Shown here: positions 1 through 19,365 of the stretch, piece after piece
Position numbering within the stretch: the stretch's first letter is position 1
Layout of the letters: each line of letters opens with the position of its first letter
Source of the DNA: Acanthochromis polyacanthus
Lineage: Eukaryota; Chordata; Actinopteri; Pomacentridae
Reading direction: 5' to 3'
Length of the DNA stretch: 64,000 bases
Assembly (NCBI RefSeq): GCF_021347895.1
Contig: NC_067115.1
Location: 14,579,876-14,643,875, forward strand
The notes under the pieces: model-generated
What the model saw: only the letters and a program-made list of their open reading frames with translations
Databases searched by the model: none
What the model was told of the DNA's origin: nothing
Position numbers and translations under genes: made by a program

Positions 1-179
1 GAAACCTAATGTTGCTTTGTACACTGTTAGCAACTTTGTAAGGCGATAATTCCTCAGCCACAACATTAAAACAACTGAAAGATGACGTGAGTGATTTTGG
101 TAATCTCATTACAATGCAATGTTCTGCTGGGAAACCCTGTGTCCTGATGTTAGCCGTATAAACGGATTATTTGCAGCAG

Positions 180-340
180 CACTCCCCTTCAACACTGGCC
201 TCTCCCAGCAGGACAATGAGCCATGCCATACTGCAAGAACTGCTAGAGGAGCACGACCAAGAGCTCAACAGTGAAACCAGAGGATTTTCTGGAGATGTTT
301 CTGGGGCAGCTGACCATGACCAGGGGGCCTACACTATATG
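180..340 (+). mobile_element. possible Tc1-type transposase fragment
   Basis: The string from about 206, CAGCAGGACAATGAGCCATG, continues with CATACTGCAAGAACTG and GAGGAGCACGACCAAGAGCT. It resembles the DNA for the QQDNAPCHTA..EEHDKEL region of Tc1-type transposases seen in fish. Frames are broken and no element ends are visible. Weak call from motif memory only. Confidence 0.35.
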
Positions 341-656
341 AAGAAGATGGTTTTTATGTTGTATTTAACGACTGTTACACTGCCCCCAAGTGGCCATAGA
401 AATCTACGGATTCTGGTTTAAATTTAACAATGCAAAGATATGAAATTATTTTACATAAATACCCAAATATTACATTAAATTAAGCCACCATTATTTATAC
501 AGCGCATCTATAAGAATGCAAGTTGAGCCAAAGTGTTATCCAATCAGGAAACTATTTTAAATGTTCTAACTTTTGGAGTTTACTGTTCAGCATTTGCTAT
601 GACTAAATATGAGGGGCAAAATCCATAACATTGTTAATTCTATACATTTATCAGAC

Positions 657-905
657 TAATTTAAATATCAAGGCTAAGACTCTACAGTAGTATGTGTTGC
701 AGAAATTTGACTGACTAATTATAATATTAAGGTCAAGACCCTACAATATCATTTTTTTTGTAAATTTACCTAAATAAATGTAATATTAAAAGTTAAGACC
801 CTGTAATATTATTTACCTGACTAACTGAAATATCAAGGTTAAGTGTCTCAATATTGTGTGTACTACACATTTACCTAGCTACATAAATATCAAGGTTAAA
901 TCCAT
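657..905 (+). repeat. degenerate AT-rich tandem repeat, about 47-60 bp unit
   Basis: Five diverged units each carry an AATAT(C/T)AAGGTTAAG(A/T)-like core: near 664, 726, 781, 827 and 885. Copies share TAA-A-TATCAAGG and, in the first three, GACCCTACAATAT-like strings. The remaining DNA from 1 to 2600 has no recognised gene. Confidence 0.75.
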
Positions 906-2601
906 GTGAACAACAACATTGGTGACAATGGTTAAAAAAAAGACCTCCAGCAGAATGATACCATTTTCCAGCATTTTCGTACGGAAATAATGAACTAAAC
1001 TCAACTGTGCTCAAATTTTATGTACGTCTCTTCACTCTGCAGACATGAAAGCAGACGTTGTTCACTGTCTGCTGCTGCCACATGTGAGTATTCAAGTGGT
1101 AAATGACTCCATCTGCAAGCTGTGTGACGCGATTCTTAAACGATCTCTTTCAATAATGAATCCACAAATTCAGGGCTTGCTGTTGTTTCTCTACTCTGTC
1201 AATTTCTTTTTCATCTTCTCCTCAGCTGTGAGTTCAGGACATGATCAGTGATTCTGACTGCACAACCCAGCAGATCCTCTCACACAGTCTCGAGCTCTGG
1301 TCCTCGATGCTTAAATTGCCTGATGGTTTGACTTTCTACCCGACCATCTCTGCACCTTTGAGGGTAAATGAGAGATGGAGGTATTTTTTTGTCAGCAGTG
1401 CTAATTTCCACAGGAATGAGACAGAAGATGTGATCCTCTCAGTCTCTCTTTGTTCTCTTACATTAAGATTTCTCTCCTCTAACTCCAGGATTATCTCCTT
1501 CTCTTCCTGTCTGTCTTTCTCCCACATCATACCAGTCGCCTCTTCTTCCTCCTGCTCTCCATCCTTCCCTCCTCTCTGCTTTGGTCACCTCGACGAATCT
1601 CATCTCTGTAATCCGGGATCAATGTAGTGCCCTGTCACATCTGCGAGTGCTATGGATGTATTATATTAAGTCTTCGGGAAGCGACTGTGGCACAGCGAAC
1701 GCCTCCCGAAACCGTGTCGGTGCTCAGCAGCAAATCCAACACCAGTTGGCTGCTCTTGTATCCAAATCTGTCTAAGACTGCAGGAAGCGTCACTGCGAGT
1801 CTGAGAGATTTGCTATTTCGACACTGTGCCAATTTATGTAAATTAGTAAGTAAATACAAGTGAATAGCATGTACATACAGAGAGGACAGCTGAGCAGTGG
1901 ATTTGGAGTGGGTTTGTGTAAACTGGTGATGATTTTTGCAGCAGCAAATGTTGAAATAGTAAAAAATGTGCTGCTTTTAAAAGCATTTTGATTCACTGAT
2001 GTATTCTGCATCTTCATTTCCATTGACAAACCCTGTAGAGGTTCATTCACTTGCACTCTCCTTTCCAAGGGAGCTGTAACATCAGTGGAATATGAGTGAT
2101 GGAGAGTGTCGCTACAGAGAAATCTGGAGCTCCGTTAAGGTCGTCACCCTCCCTGCTCCTCCACAGACCCCCTTATAGCAGCTGTTCCATGCTTGGCACT
2201 GGTTTTGCTCCTCTTGCCCTGTGGGCCTGGGTCTTAAACATAGCAGTGTATGAACTCTGCTGACAGAGATGAGCTGCGACAGGTGTCCATCATAACTGTC
2301 CCCTCCTGGTTTTTCCAGCTGGGGGCCACATTGAGGGACGACTGGCTCGCTGTTGTGACTAATCTCTGATGGCGCATGTTGCTGAAGTCAGTTTCCATGC
2401 GTAGCTCTCGGCTCTTGTTTTGCCAAATGTAGTGTGTAGAACATTGTTAAAGTCTAAACCTTTAGTCCCAGTGGATGTAACGCAGCTCTCCTGTCCTGAA
2501 GTATAACAGAAACAGCAAAGGCACTTATTTTAAAGTGCAGAACAGTAGCAAAATGCAGAGGTGGATGAAATAACAGAAGGACTGAACAAAATTGACACAG
2601 A

Positions 2602-3126
2602 TTAACCCTTGTGTTGTCCTGCAGGTAAAAACTGACCCGTTTTGAAGTCTGAAAATGTGGGGAAAAAATATTTTCACAGTGAAACTTCTAATGTACACAT
2701 TTTCAACGTTTTTGGGAAAACTTTGAACATTTTTTGGTGGAAAAAATGAAATGTTAAAAATCAAACAAAATCCAGCAAAATTCGCTGAATTTTGGTTGAT
2801 TTTTATGTGGATGTTCTTAAAGAAAATATTAGAAGTTTTACTGATATATATGATATCACTTTAAATGTTTTTAGATTTTTTTTTGGAAGATTTTTACCGG
2901 TACTCATTTTTTGAAAATATTTACAAGAATTTTCTTTGCCAAATTTGGGGGATTTTTTTTTAAATAAAACTTTTCAGGGAAAATTTTAAGGAATTATTGG
3001 AATTTTCTTCCTAAAGGTTTTGCAAATTTTCATAAATTTGGGAATTTTTTTGCTGAATTTTTGGATTTTTTTTCAGATGTGAAAGTATTTTTTGGTGCCT
3101 GTAAATGAAGACAACAGGAAGGTTAA
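2602..3126. mobile_element. TTAA-flanked MITE, copy 1
   Basis: Begins TTAACCCTTGTGTTGTCCT and ends GACAACAGGAAGGTTAA, an imperfect terminal inverted repeat with TTAA at both edges. The interior is low-complexity AT-rich (TTTTTGG/GAAAATT runs) and is shared with the copy at 26233-26828. No coding capacity. TTAA duplication and CCCT ends are piggyBac-like. Confidence 0.8.
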
Positions 3127-3380
3127 ATGCAGGCTTAAACATGAACGTTGTTACAGTGCTGCTGGATTGGAATGAATCACATTGTATGGTGTTCCTGATG
3201 TAAACTATTTGTTAAAAAAGAAGAAGTTTTTTTTCTATATGTTTATTAGTTTTAGTCAACAAAAAGCACCTGCTCAGTTTCCTACACATTGTTACTTTAC
3301 AGCAAAAACATTCAACAAAAACCTTGCAGCATGTAGGCTAAATACACTCCATATATTTCACATAAGGTTCCCACATCTTA

Positions 3381-3500
3381 TCCATCCATCTATCCTTTAT
3401 CTATATGCTGCTTAATCCTCATTAGGACAGTGGAGGGGCTGGAGCCCATCCCAGCTGACTTAGGGTGAAGACAAATGACACCCTGGACAGGTTTCCCACA
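3381..3500 (+). repeat. dispersed fish repeat, 5' fragment
   Basis: TCCATCCATCTATCCTTTAT, CTGCTTAATCCTCATTAGGA, GGGGCTGGAGCCCATCCCAG and ACACCCTGGACAGG match the first third of the longer copy at 19366-19675. The family is abundant in perciform genomes, but its class is uncertain to me. Confidence 0.8.
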
Positions 3501-6500
3501 TGTTATATAATTGATAAATCTTTGATTGTAAAACACCTGTAAGATATTCCAGCATTCTCTGACAGCTCTAAACTGTTGGTGCTTTTTCATTGGTGCACTG
3601 CAGTAAAATGTGCATTACTAAGAATACTTTACAGTCTCTTGTTTGTTAATGTAACATGGTTGCTTGGAAGGCAACAAATAAGACACACTGGTTCGATTTC
3701 AGATAAAACACTGAACCAGTAGCTTTGGAACTTGCAGCATAGCCAGAAACAATGAGTATTAATTTCGGTCTTTGATTGCTTCTCTCCTGCTCCCTGTGCT
3801 CGCGTATACTGCATTTTAAAACAGCTAAATTCCCAATAAAGTCTTCTCATTTTACATATTTTTCTGTTTCTGTTAGTAGATGATGAAATAAATATAAAAC
3901 AGCAGCTGAACTGCAGCTCATTAAGACTACAAATTTATTGTGAGTCATTTCAAAGCCCCAGTTTTCGGCATCTTTCAAATTCACCACAACACGAGTCAAA
4001 AACAATGGCTGAAAATGATGATATTTGGCAATGTTTAAATGTAATATTTTTGGCTCAGAGACACACGCGTCTGTTTACACAGTCATTGTGAAATTAACCA
4101 TCTTTGCAGTATTTTGAGCTAAAAAAAAAGAAAGACAATAATTTGACTAAAAGCAGCACAGTGTGGGACCTTGAAGGAAGGCTGAAAGAAAAGAAACTCG
4201 TTCTCAGATGACGAAACCCTCCCGCACCTACAGTCCTTCTGTTTGTTTTGCCTTTGTTCCACATTTTCATTTTAAGGATGCAGGTCTGATAGTGTAATTT
4301 TATTGGATTTTGTTTGTTAGGTTAGTTTGTCCAGCATTTTGGTTAGATTAGAGGATGAACTCTGAGTCCTACAAGCACAGCTGCATGCCTCCAGATTCCT
4401 ACAATTTTGGTTAAAATTTGTCATTATATGAAAAAAAAATTTGTTTGATAAGTTGTTGTCAGGTGTGGCATCTTCTGCGTGTTGCTGATCACTGCATTGA
4501 GCAAAGTGTATTTTCTGTGACAGTGATGTTTTCTGGATTATTTAAAATCAAGAATCTTTTACTCTGATATTATGGCTCATATTTTTCCATTATCGTCCAT
4601 TTTACACTGACATAGTGGTACTGTTGTTTCAAGAAAAGCTAAAAAAAAAAAAAGGATTCATGATCAAATTAAAGGCAAGTTTGATCGTTTTATTTTGAGG
4701 ATTATTAGACGAACACAACCTCTTGTCAACATTAATTTCCATAAAAAGTGCACAGACAATCAGCCTGACAAGCTTTTAGTACTTATTCATCCTACTGTGA
4801 CATTCTGGCCACAGTTTTGCCCTCTCAATCTCCTCTTGGCTACCCCGGTACATTTCTGAACAAAGGAAGTCTGTATTCTTTGATTAATTCAGTTAATTCC
4901 ATCATCAATCTGTCCTTAATGCCTGCTGAACCCAAGATAGGAATACAGAAGAAGTGCACCTGATTGTACAGCTCGTCTTCTGCAGGTTCTTCTGGGACTT
5001 TCAGGCTGATTTGTTCCTGAGATTTTGTGATGTGCTGTGGGAAATTAGTTTTTGGTTTGACATTAAATTGAAAGCTGGCATTACACTGGATGCCTTAACT
5101 TCCCTGCTGTCATTTCTTTTGTATTCAGTCTTTGTCACTCATTCTTGTCTCAGACTGCAGGAGGGAGACGTATGAGCACTTGGGAAAGATTTTCTGTCTG
5201 TCTGAGATATTAAATATGCACATCTTCCTCTCTCATTCAACAAAGCTACTTTCCTCTCTCTCTCTCTGCTGTGCTCTCTCGTTGTCACATTGTCAGGCGT
5301 GCACACAAACACACTCGTACACACCTCGGGACCCTAATCACTGCAAGCAACAATTTGTTGTGAACGCTTCACCTAGATCTGCTTGTCGCTGTGTGCTGGA
5401 AAGGAAAAAGAAGAAGGAAAAAAGATTTGTGCTCTTCGGTATTTTTAATAAATCTCTTGGGGTTTTGTCAAAAAAAGAAAGACCGAATGAGTGTTGTCAC
5501 GCCTCAGCACACATACGGAGTCTGAGTGATAGATAGAACAGAGGCAGGCAGTGGTAAATTGACTTTGTCTGTCTGTCAGACTGAGAGGCAGAGTTGCACG
5601 GATGTATCACTGGAAATTTCAGCTCGTTTGAGATGAGGTTCAGAGAACAGATTTGTGGGTAATAATTATTCCAAGTCAACGAAGGGGAGAACACTGACAC
5701 TTTATATCACCAGAAGGGGAATATTGTTCCCCAGTTCTCTAATTTTTTCTGTTTTGCTCTGAACATGAATGCACACGGTGGGAGAGACAATCAGGCATTC
5801 TTTGCCTCTGACGTTTCTGCCGACACTATTTAACAAATCGCACAAAACGAGGCAAAATCTGAGTCTCTGTGTCATTTTGGGGATTTTTGCTGGAGGTTTT
5901 AGTGTTAATTTTACAATTAGAGAAGAAATCATCAATTTAAATTTAAATAGCTTTAGATTTGTTTGCTTTAAGGTATAAAATACTGAATTCAGCAGCCTAT
6001 TCCAGGACTCTAATCTTGCACTTCTGGGGGAGTCACAGGATTGACACCCCTCCCACTGTCTCAATCTGTCCTGGCTCACTTCAGCAGACAATTCAGCTTC
6101 AGCTGATGAGGTTCAAATGGATCCTTGAGCTGTATAAGCTGGCCCATGAGCTTCCTCCTGCCTCACTATTTCTTTATCTTTTCAGTCTGCACTTTCAGCT
6201 CCTCCTCAGCACAAAACCATATTTTGCTTTAAAGCTCAAGCACACAATGTATTTAAGAGGGATTTTTATTGAATTTTAAAAAAATTTATTTAAACACTAG
6301 TATCAATCAGTAAATCAAGTCTTCCGATACTTAGAAGAGAAAAAAAAATCTGTTATTTATGGCAACCACAGGCCTGTAAATAAGCATCCAATCACTGAAT
6401 GTGACCATGTGCTGTGATTGGATGGATAACCTACCTGTCTGTTTCAACTGTGCATCTGCCAGTCTACCTACATGCATTCTTACTATGACCTTATTGCACT

Positions 6501-9159
6501 CCACCACAAGGCCTGGCAGACACTTTGCTGGAGATAAAGAGCAGGTAACACAGAAATGACAGACACAGTGCAGACATTCTCCCTACTGCATATCAGAGTA
6601 TGCTCACAATGATATTAAAGCTATTTTTAAGTTTGAATAGTTGCATAATGCTGGTTTAAATATGACCGGTTCCAACTTAGAACTGGTTCCAAAGCCTCAA
6701 TTCTAAAAGGTTAAGAAAGTTTGATTTTAACTCTGCTGAGCGCTTCCAAAGCAAAGTTCACTTGCTTAGTTCACACCTACTCTGTCTCTGGTGCTTTTCC
6801 ACTATGTAAACTGAATTCATGCCTGTCTTCTGTCTCCTGATTCATTTGTCTTAAGAAATCTGGAGTCTTGAGTTACCTGCTCAGCTGTTGACGATTTGCT
6901 TGGTTACCGGGTGAACAGGGCAAATGATTGTCTCGTAACAATCACCTTAATTTAGCAAATGCTGCCACAAAATGCTTTCCAAGAACAGTAAATGCAGAAT
7001 TTTTGTGTTGAAGTAACTCAAATAAACTGAACCTCAGATGATCAGTATCAAGAATTGTTTGGAACCAGATTCAATAAGCAGAACAGAAATCGCCTCATGG
7101 ATGTGAGGAGAAATATTGTCAAGAACTAAAAAAAAGAAAAGTCCAGTTGCTTTACTGAAGCTCTGCCAACAACTGCAGTTCCTCAAATGTCCACTTGAGG
7201 CTGGCTAAAAAACTGAGTCATTCCACAAAGACAGCCATGTAAAAATACTGAACATTACATCAGAAATAAACATGTTTACAGCCTGGTACGGAAAACTGTT
7301 TTGGTCTCTATAGCTAGTTTTCCTGTTCCCGACAACTGAACAGAGTGTGAATTTTTATATATTTTTTCTGCTTTGATTATATAAATGCTTAAAGTTAAAT
7401 ATATTTTTATTATTGGATTTTTGGATTAGTGGGAATTTAGGAGGACTCAGGCATTGACAGGATGGCACTGAGCTTCAAAACTGTTTTTCAGGAAATCCAT
7501 GGTTAATGTCATGAAGGGTTTGCTCATCTTCAGAAGGTTAAATCCAGTTCAGTAAGACACATGGAGGCTTGTTAAGTTGTGACCTGTAAAATCAACATCT
7601 GTGACCGTCGTGATTTGGGGAACAAAATAAAATAAAAACATGAGAGATTTTTAAAGAAGAACACTTGAAACTGCAGCAGCATATGTGGAGATATCCTGAC
7701 TTTTAGTCTTTGGTGTGAGTCAAGCTCCAGAAATGCTACATCTTACACTTCCCAGAATGCAACAGGACAGTTACTCACAGCTTCGTAAATGTCACTTTCC
7801 ACACTACACGTTTAAAGTTTGCACCAAGCCTGAGCCTAGATAACACTCATGGCCACAATCACCGGGTTATATTTTCAAACTTTAAAAACCAGAATGGAAG
7901 AAGTCAGTATATTGGGTTTTTCCACATCAGTCTGTCAACAAAACTTTTTATTTAAAGTCAGTAATGTGACTTTTCAAATTTATACAGACCTAAGTGGACT
8001 GATGTTAATCCAGTAGAATTATATTCTGGCAGGTGGAGACACCATCACGTAACGAGGTTAAACTGGTATAAACTGAACAACTCATTAATTTAAATACATT
8101 TGATATTATGTGACTGTGCCCAGCAGAGTGGAGAAAGAGTGTTCAAACAGCTGGTGCTTTTAGAGCTCAACCTCAGGCCATGCATTCTGTTTTATATATA
8201 GACTGAAGCATACGCAATCTCTCCGTCTGCATTCCTGTGAAAAAATAAATGGAATGTGGTCCCTCACAGGAGACATACTGCTTCCTCCTGTGGGTTGTAA
8301 ATTTAACCTGGCACGGCATGGCATGGCATGGTACGGCATGAGAAACATGAAAGGAAGAGACAAGCAGATAGACGAGAAGAGGGTCAGTCCTATTAAAATG
8401 TGCAGAGGGGAGGTTTAAGCATCAAACTGACAGCTACAGGACAGGGCCATGGCTAATTTTAAGAAGGCGCATTGGTGAACTACCAGGGGATAGCAGCCAA
8501 ACTGTATTCATATTCCATGGCTCATTAGTGTATTCGCCATCCGATTGTGCTTTATTTCAAATTCAGTCAAATCTGCGGGGAAAGAAAAGTCTCCTGCCAG
8601 AATAACAATCCTCCATTCAGATCCAGGCCCCTGTAGTATCACGAGCCAATTCTGGTAACCTGAAATGTTTCAGTGATTCTTGTTCAAATTTCAGTGCATT
8701 TGCATTCAGAATGATCAACACTGAACATCTGTCTGCTGGATGATTTGTTTTGTTGGCATGTGAAGAGGTGATTTGTCCTTTCCAGTGCAGAATCACAAAC
8801 AACAGATACTTCTGGTAAACCTGCACCCATGTGAATAACAGCTGTGAGTTTTTACAGGGCTGACAGAACAACAATATAAAAACATCAGTGTGCAGAGGGT
8901 ACGTCCTGTAACGTGCCATTTTACTTCACCTCTTTATACTGACTTTGTTGTGTAGCACATGGGAAATCTGGAGAATTTCTCCTGGATGTGTCTGTTAAAG
9001 AAGCATTGCTTTCAGATAATTCTCAGCATATGGCCAACAGAGATGGAAAAAAAACAAATTCAAGTTTAACTGAGGTGAAAAGAGGGAAACAATATCAATA
9101 AAATATAACTGATTATGATAATATGATCTTTCTGCATGCTACAAGTGTAGATTTTGTCT

Positions 9160-9890
9160 TACTGACTTATTACAGATTATGAGTAAAAGTCCTGCATAAA
9201 AAAATCTATTTAATTAAAGTGTGAAAGTAGTAGCACCAAAATGTAAAGTACTAATACTGAAATATTATAAATAACATCATTAATAGTTAACTGGGGTCTG
9301 TAGTTCACTTATAACTTCATATACAGTGTTTTGTGAAGGGGCAGCTGATAAATCTGAAAACTTATTAGATGATTAATGCAAGGAAGACAAAAATAAATTC
9401 TGGTACTTTTTCTGTAATCTTTGATTTTAGGTGAGACATGTGATGATCTGACCCTTTAAATGAAACCACATGAGAAGTTTAGAGGAGAAAATCACTATTT
9501 GGTAACCACTGGTTTAATATTGTACAATGTGTTGTATTTTAAAAGCTTGCAGTGTAAAATCTTCATCTTGAAAGTAACTACAGCTGTCAGATATATAGGG
9601 TAGAATATGCAAAATGTTACAAACTAAAACAAATAAACAAACAAACAAAAACATTGACCAGAAACATAATTTTAAATTTTAAATCCCATAGATCCTTCAC
9701 TGTATTATTGCATTGGTTAGAATATTCTCTATATTTAACAACACTGTAGGGTGTCAACCTCGACATGTATTGTAATCAGGTAGGATTTCAGGTGGTATTT
9801 TAAACATTTTTTTGAAGAGTTTTAAACCCCCACATATGTATTTACTCAAGTAAAATCACGCATTAACTATTTAGGTTACTTTAATAACGG
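9160..9890. repeat. AGTAAAAGT-type dispersed repeat
   Basis: Opens with GAGTAAAAGTCCTGCAT (9181-9197) and closes with inverted-sense TTTACTCAAGTAAAAT (about 9841). This looks like one copy of the common fish repeat built of AAGTAAAAGTAC strings. Limits are approximate. The rest of 3500-10380 shows no gene or other repeat that I can name. Confidence 0.4.
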
Positions 9891-10394
9891 CAATTGTAAT
9901 TTCTTTTACTGGAAAGCACATTGGTGCAATGACTGATGTCTTAAATAGACTATATTATAAACAGTGGCTTGACTACACTTGAAAATACAGTATTTTCCTC
10001 TGGAATGTAGTGAAGTTAACATATAGTAGCATGAAATGACAATAATCAAGTAAATTCCAAATTGCACTTGGCACAGCAGTTAAGTAAATGGAATTTTTAA
10101 TATTTTTTAAAATGCAATTTAATTTTCACCACTGCCCTTGATGTGACATTCAAGAAGACAGACAGATCTGCTAATGTATTTTATATTAAATGCTATATTT
10201 CTAGAGGTACTCCGTTTTCAGTCTCCAGTCAATATCTGATGTGTCTGTATTTAATCAGTCAGAAATGGTGCTAATAGGTGCTGCTAAAAAATATACGTGC
10301 TCTTCCCAATATAAACATGACCTACTTTGCCCGTCATGGTTCATGTATTTGACCTATATTCCGCTTGCTGCTTCCACGCGATTAAACTCACAAG

Positions 10395-10495
10395 ACTGAT
10401 GCAACTGGGCGGGCCGGACAACAAACCCCGTCTATATTTACAAAGATAACTTCTCATTGGTTAATTTCTCCTGATGTCTCTATCATGATTGGCCA
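10395..10495 (+). promoter_or_regulatory. pycr1: pycr1 promoter: ATF4/C/EBP-type element, GC box and two inverted CCAAT boxes
   Basis: TGATGCAAC at 10397-10405 fits the C/EBP-ATF response element (TGATGNAAN-like) bound by ATF4. GGGCGGG at 10407-10413 is a GC box. ATTGG (inverted CCAAT) occurs at 10456-10460 and 10488-10492, starts 32 bp apart. Mammalian PYCR1 is a known ATF4 target, so this arrangement suits the gene. Motif matches are seen directly; activity is inferred. Confidence 0.55.
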
Positions 10496-10559
10496 GTCTC
10501 GCTGTCTATTACCGGTATAGACCACATAGGGGGTTGAGTGAAAAGGAAGCCACGTTGAC

Positions 10560-10675
10560 ACGAAAAGTGGTGTTTTCTTTTCTTTTCTTTTTTTTTCTCA
10601 CGCCGGGAAATAACGGTCACGTCGACAAGTTACGTCTGTCAGCTCAGGAGCCTCAGCGGAAACATCTAAGGACAG
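10560..10675 (+). other. pycr1: pycr1 non-coding first exon (3' end defined by donor)
   Basis: The sequence ...GGACAG|GTATCA at 10675/10676 is a plausible splice donor downstream of a CpG-containing, CCAAT-bearing promoter. The next acceptor TTTTGCAG at 11314 opens the exon (from 11315) that carries the pycr1 ATG at 11353. The transcription start is not visible, so the left edge is arbitrary. Inference only; a cDNA or CAGE read would settle it. Confidence 0.5.
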
Positions 10676-11352
10676 GTATCAAGATTTGTTTATTCGGTAT
10701 TTGCTGCTTTTCTTATTCATTTCTGGCTGTTAGCTGAGCAGCTAGCTGACCACAGACGGTCATTAGCTAGCTAGCAGATGCTAACATCCTGATAAGCATC
10801 AACTGGAGTGCTAATGCTAACACCTCATTAAACAATGGATAGATAGCAAACATTAGAGGGTGTCAAAGGGTAACCTTGATACCGAAATTCAACTTAAATG
10901 CTAAAATACCATGATATTTAACTGAAAAACTACAAACTTAGTGGTCTTGTTGAAATAGAAATCAAAGTGTCCTCAGCTGAGTTCACACTGAAATAGAGGC
11001 TGCCAGTTTTTTGTTTGAAAAATTGCATGCATAAGAGTTTTAAGTGAATGTAAAGCTGTTATCTGTGCCAGTGTAACACTAAAGTCACCCATGAATGCTG
11101 CCAAAATGTCAGAGGAGGTGTTTCATCATTATTCCCTGTCTGTCTGTGGACCAGCTCCAGGATTTTTCTCCAGATTTCATCACCACCAAAGCCTGTCTCT
11201 TTACTTTTCGACAAGTTCAGAAACAAGACAGTGAAAAGCATGTTGTGTTTTAGTTCAACAATTTGGTACAGTGAAATAAGTTACAGTCAGCGGCATCTGT
11301 TTTTTCTTTTGCAGTTATTGTCCAGGTCAGAAACGCCACATCATCTGACAGG

Positions 11353-17177
<5,825 letters not shown>

Positions 17178-18215
17178 GTACACAGAGAGACAGACACACA
17201 CCAACAACATGTTACAGCTTTCAGTGTACCACTGTGTACATATGTGGACATGCATACGTTTTAAGACGATGTTCAACCATAGAAGTGAAAAAATGGACTC
17301 AGAACTGTTCAAAAATCATATCCGCACTTTGCCAAATGATTTATTCGTACTTGAGTGACATGCAGACTGTGGACCTGGTGATGACATCACCAAATTACAC
17401 ACAAGCACAGGTGTCCTCTGCACACATTGCTCACAGTTACAGCCTTATGTTGTGATGCAGGATTACTATCTACATATACACAAACCCAGATACGCACTGA
17501 AGAGCAGAAGTGCATTTACAATCTGTCTGTCTGCTCGAGAGTCTCTCGGGCCGTTAAATGGTAATGACCTGGTGGGCCATCATGGTCTCCTGATACACAC
17601 CAGGCAGCAGATGGCTGCTAGATAACATAAAGCTATTATTGTATGTCTTTAATGTCTGTCTTTAAAAAAAAGTCATAGTGGAAGTCATCATGTACCCTTT
17701 TTTTCTTTTTGCAAATAATTAGCTTTGGCCAACAGTATTATGCTGTTAACAAGGACTGAATGTGGATCAAACAAGGATTTTGATAACTTTTGGTTGTCAT
17801 ATATTAACACTATCGTCTTCTAGCACATTACAGACTTTGTGCCTTTGGCCCAGAACATATTTTTTCTCTCATAAAGGTCATTCTGAGCTTTAATACACTT
17901 CTGATTTCCGCATGTTTTTGTTGTGCTGAAGGACATTGTGCGTCTTAAAACCCAAAGGCAAAGAGGTCTTCTCCTAAAGGAGTGTGATGTTATCTGGAAC
18001 CGCTTAAATTATGTTCCCAGTGATACGCAATTTATGTAGACAACGATGTAAAGGCATTATGCCAGCCATCAATCCGTCCAAGCTGTGCATTTTGTATTGT
18101 TCTTTAAATTTTATCCCCATAATGTTTCATGTATTGTTTTGTTTGACACATCAGCCACTGAATGGGTCCGAGTCAAGAAGTTGATATTAAAGAAGCATAA
18201 TCTGGTTTCTTTATT
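17178..18215 (+). other. pycr1: pycr1 3'UTR with candidate poly(A) signal
   Basis: The stretch after the TGA at 17175-17177 holds no convincing gene. ATTAAA at 18186-18191 followed by T/GT-rich sequence is the best poly(A) signal, giving a 3'UTR of about 1 kb. The end is inferred, not demonstrated. Confidence 0.45.
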
Positions 18216-18844
18216 ACTCTTTGTTTTGATTTGGTCACTCTGTAAAGCTTTTTTTTTTTCTTAACACTTACAGATTTAGGTCTCCTGTTTGTCCATCACT
18301 GAGTAATTAATATGCACCCTGGCCTCCAGATGGCGCCCTCTGATCAATGTGACTCATTCCCACATGCCTGTGAAGCTCAAATTACCCTCTTCACATTGCT
18401 GCCAGCTGAGAGTGACTTAAAATTGACCCCAGTCTAGCATCAAATATAACTACACGGCCTCACTTATTGGTAAACGGCATTAGCTGTGCAGCTACTATTA
18501 CATGTTTCACCCACTCGTCATTCAAAACTCTCCCCAGGTCTTATTTTGTCTCTGCTTGTAGGTCACTGCCTCCTGAATTCTTTCCCAATCAGATCCCTCT
18601 TCTGCTAAAATTAGACCCTCTGTGTGCCTTAAATAATAAGACGTAAACGTGTTTTTCCTCACGGGCTTTGACGTGCATTGTGATTGGCTGTTTGAAGAGG
18701 AAACACAGTCCAATTTTAGAAGCTTTCTGTCAGCCCGGACTCATGACCAGGGAGGTGGGGATCATGGTTTTCTTTACAGATCCAACCTTCTCTTCATTAG
18801 ATCAGCAACTTTGGGGTGCAGCACACGATGAAAGATTTGTGTTA

Positions 18845-19100
18845 ACTAAAAGTACCTCAAGCTAAGTATAATACTTCAATACAAATAAAAGTCTTGCTTT
18901 CAAAGTTCTAGTTTAAAATGCATAATGTAAAGAAAATGTCTCATGTGAAAGATACCATATATAGTATTGGATAGCTGATGTTTAAGTACTAATAGATGAT
19001 TGAGGTAGAGTTGGTTATTTGGTTGACTCAAATGGTGTTTGACCAAGAAATGTAACTTTTCCAGAGTCACATGAACACCCAGAAGAGTCATTAGATGGTA
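18845..19100. repeat. AGTAAAAGT-type dispersed repeat fragment
   Basis: AACTAAAAGTACCTCAAGCT and ACAAATAAAAGTCTTGC are typical strings of the same family as 9160-9890 and 21885-22130. Edges are uncertain and there is no coding sequence. Confidence 0.4.
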
Positions 19101-19365
19101 ATAGAAAATGTAGTAAAACGTAGATTTCTGTTACACAAATTTGTACTCATTGTTTCCTTTTATCTCTGCTAATTTGGTGAAATTCATATTTTAAGGGGAA
19201 CTCTGTCTTTGGTGCTAATCATCCAGACATGACAAGCTTTTTCGAAAGATTTCATAAACTAACTGACGGTACATAAATATGGACAAACCCTGTGTGACGT
19301 CACACGTAGGTTTCCTGATGAGGGGTTCTGAGACTTAGTGTGGCCATCTTTGCATGGGCTCACTA

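Noticed and set aside
1241..1627. 128-codon + strand ORF upstream of pycr1
   Set aside because: Ser/Leu-rich, pyrimidine-biased, no recognisable family and no splice or promoter context.
5132..5536. 134-codon + strand ORF
   Set aside because: Low-complexity stretches and no similarity recognised; typical of chance ORFs in this AT-rich DNA.
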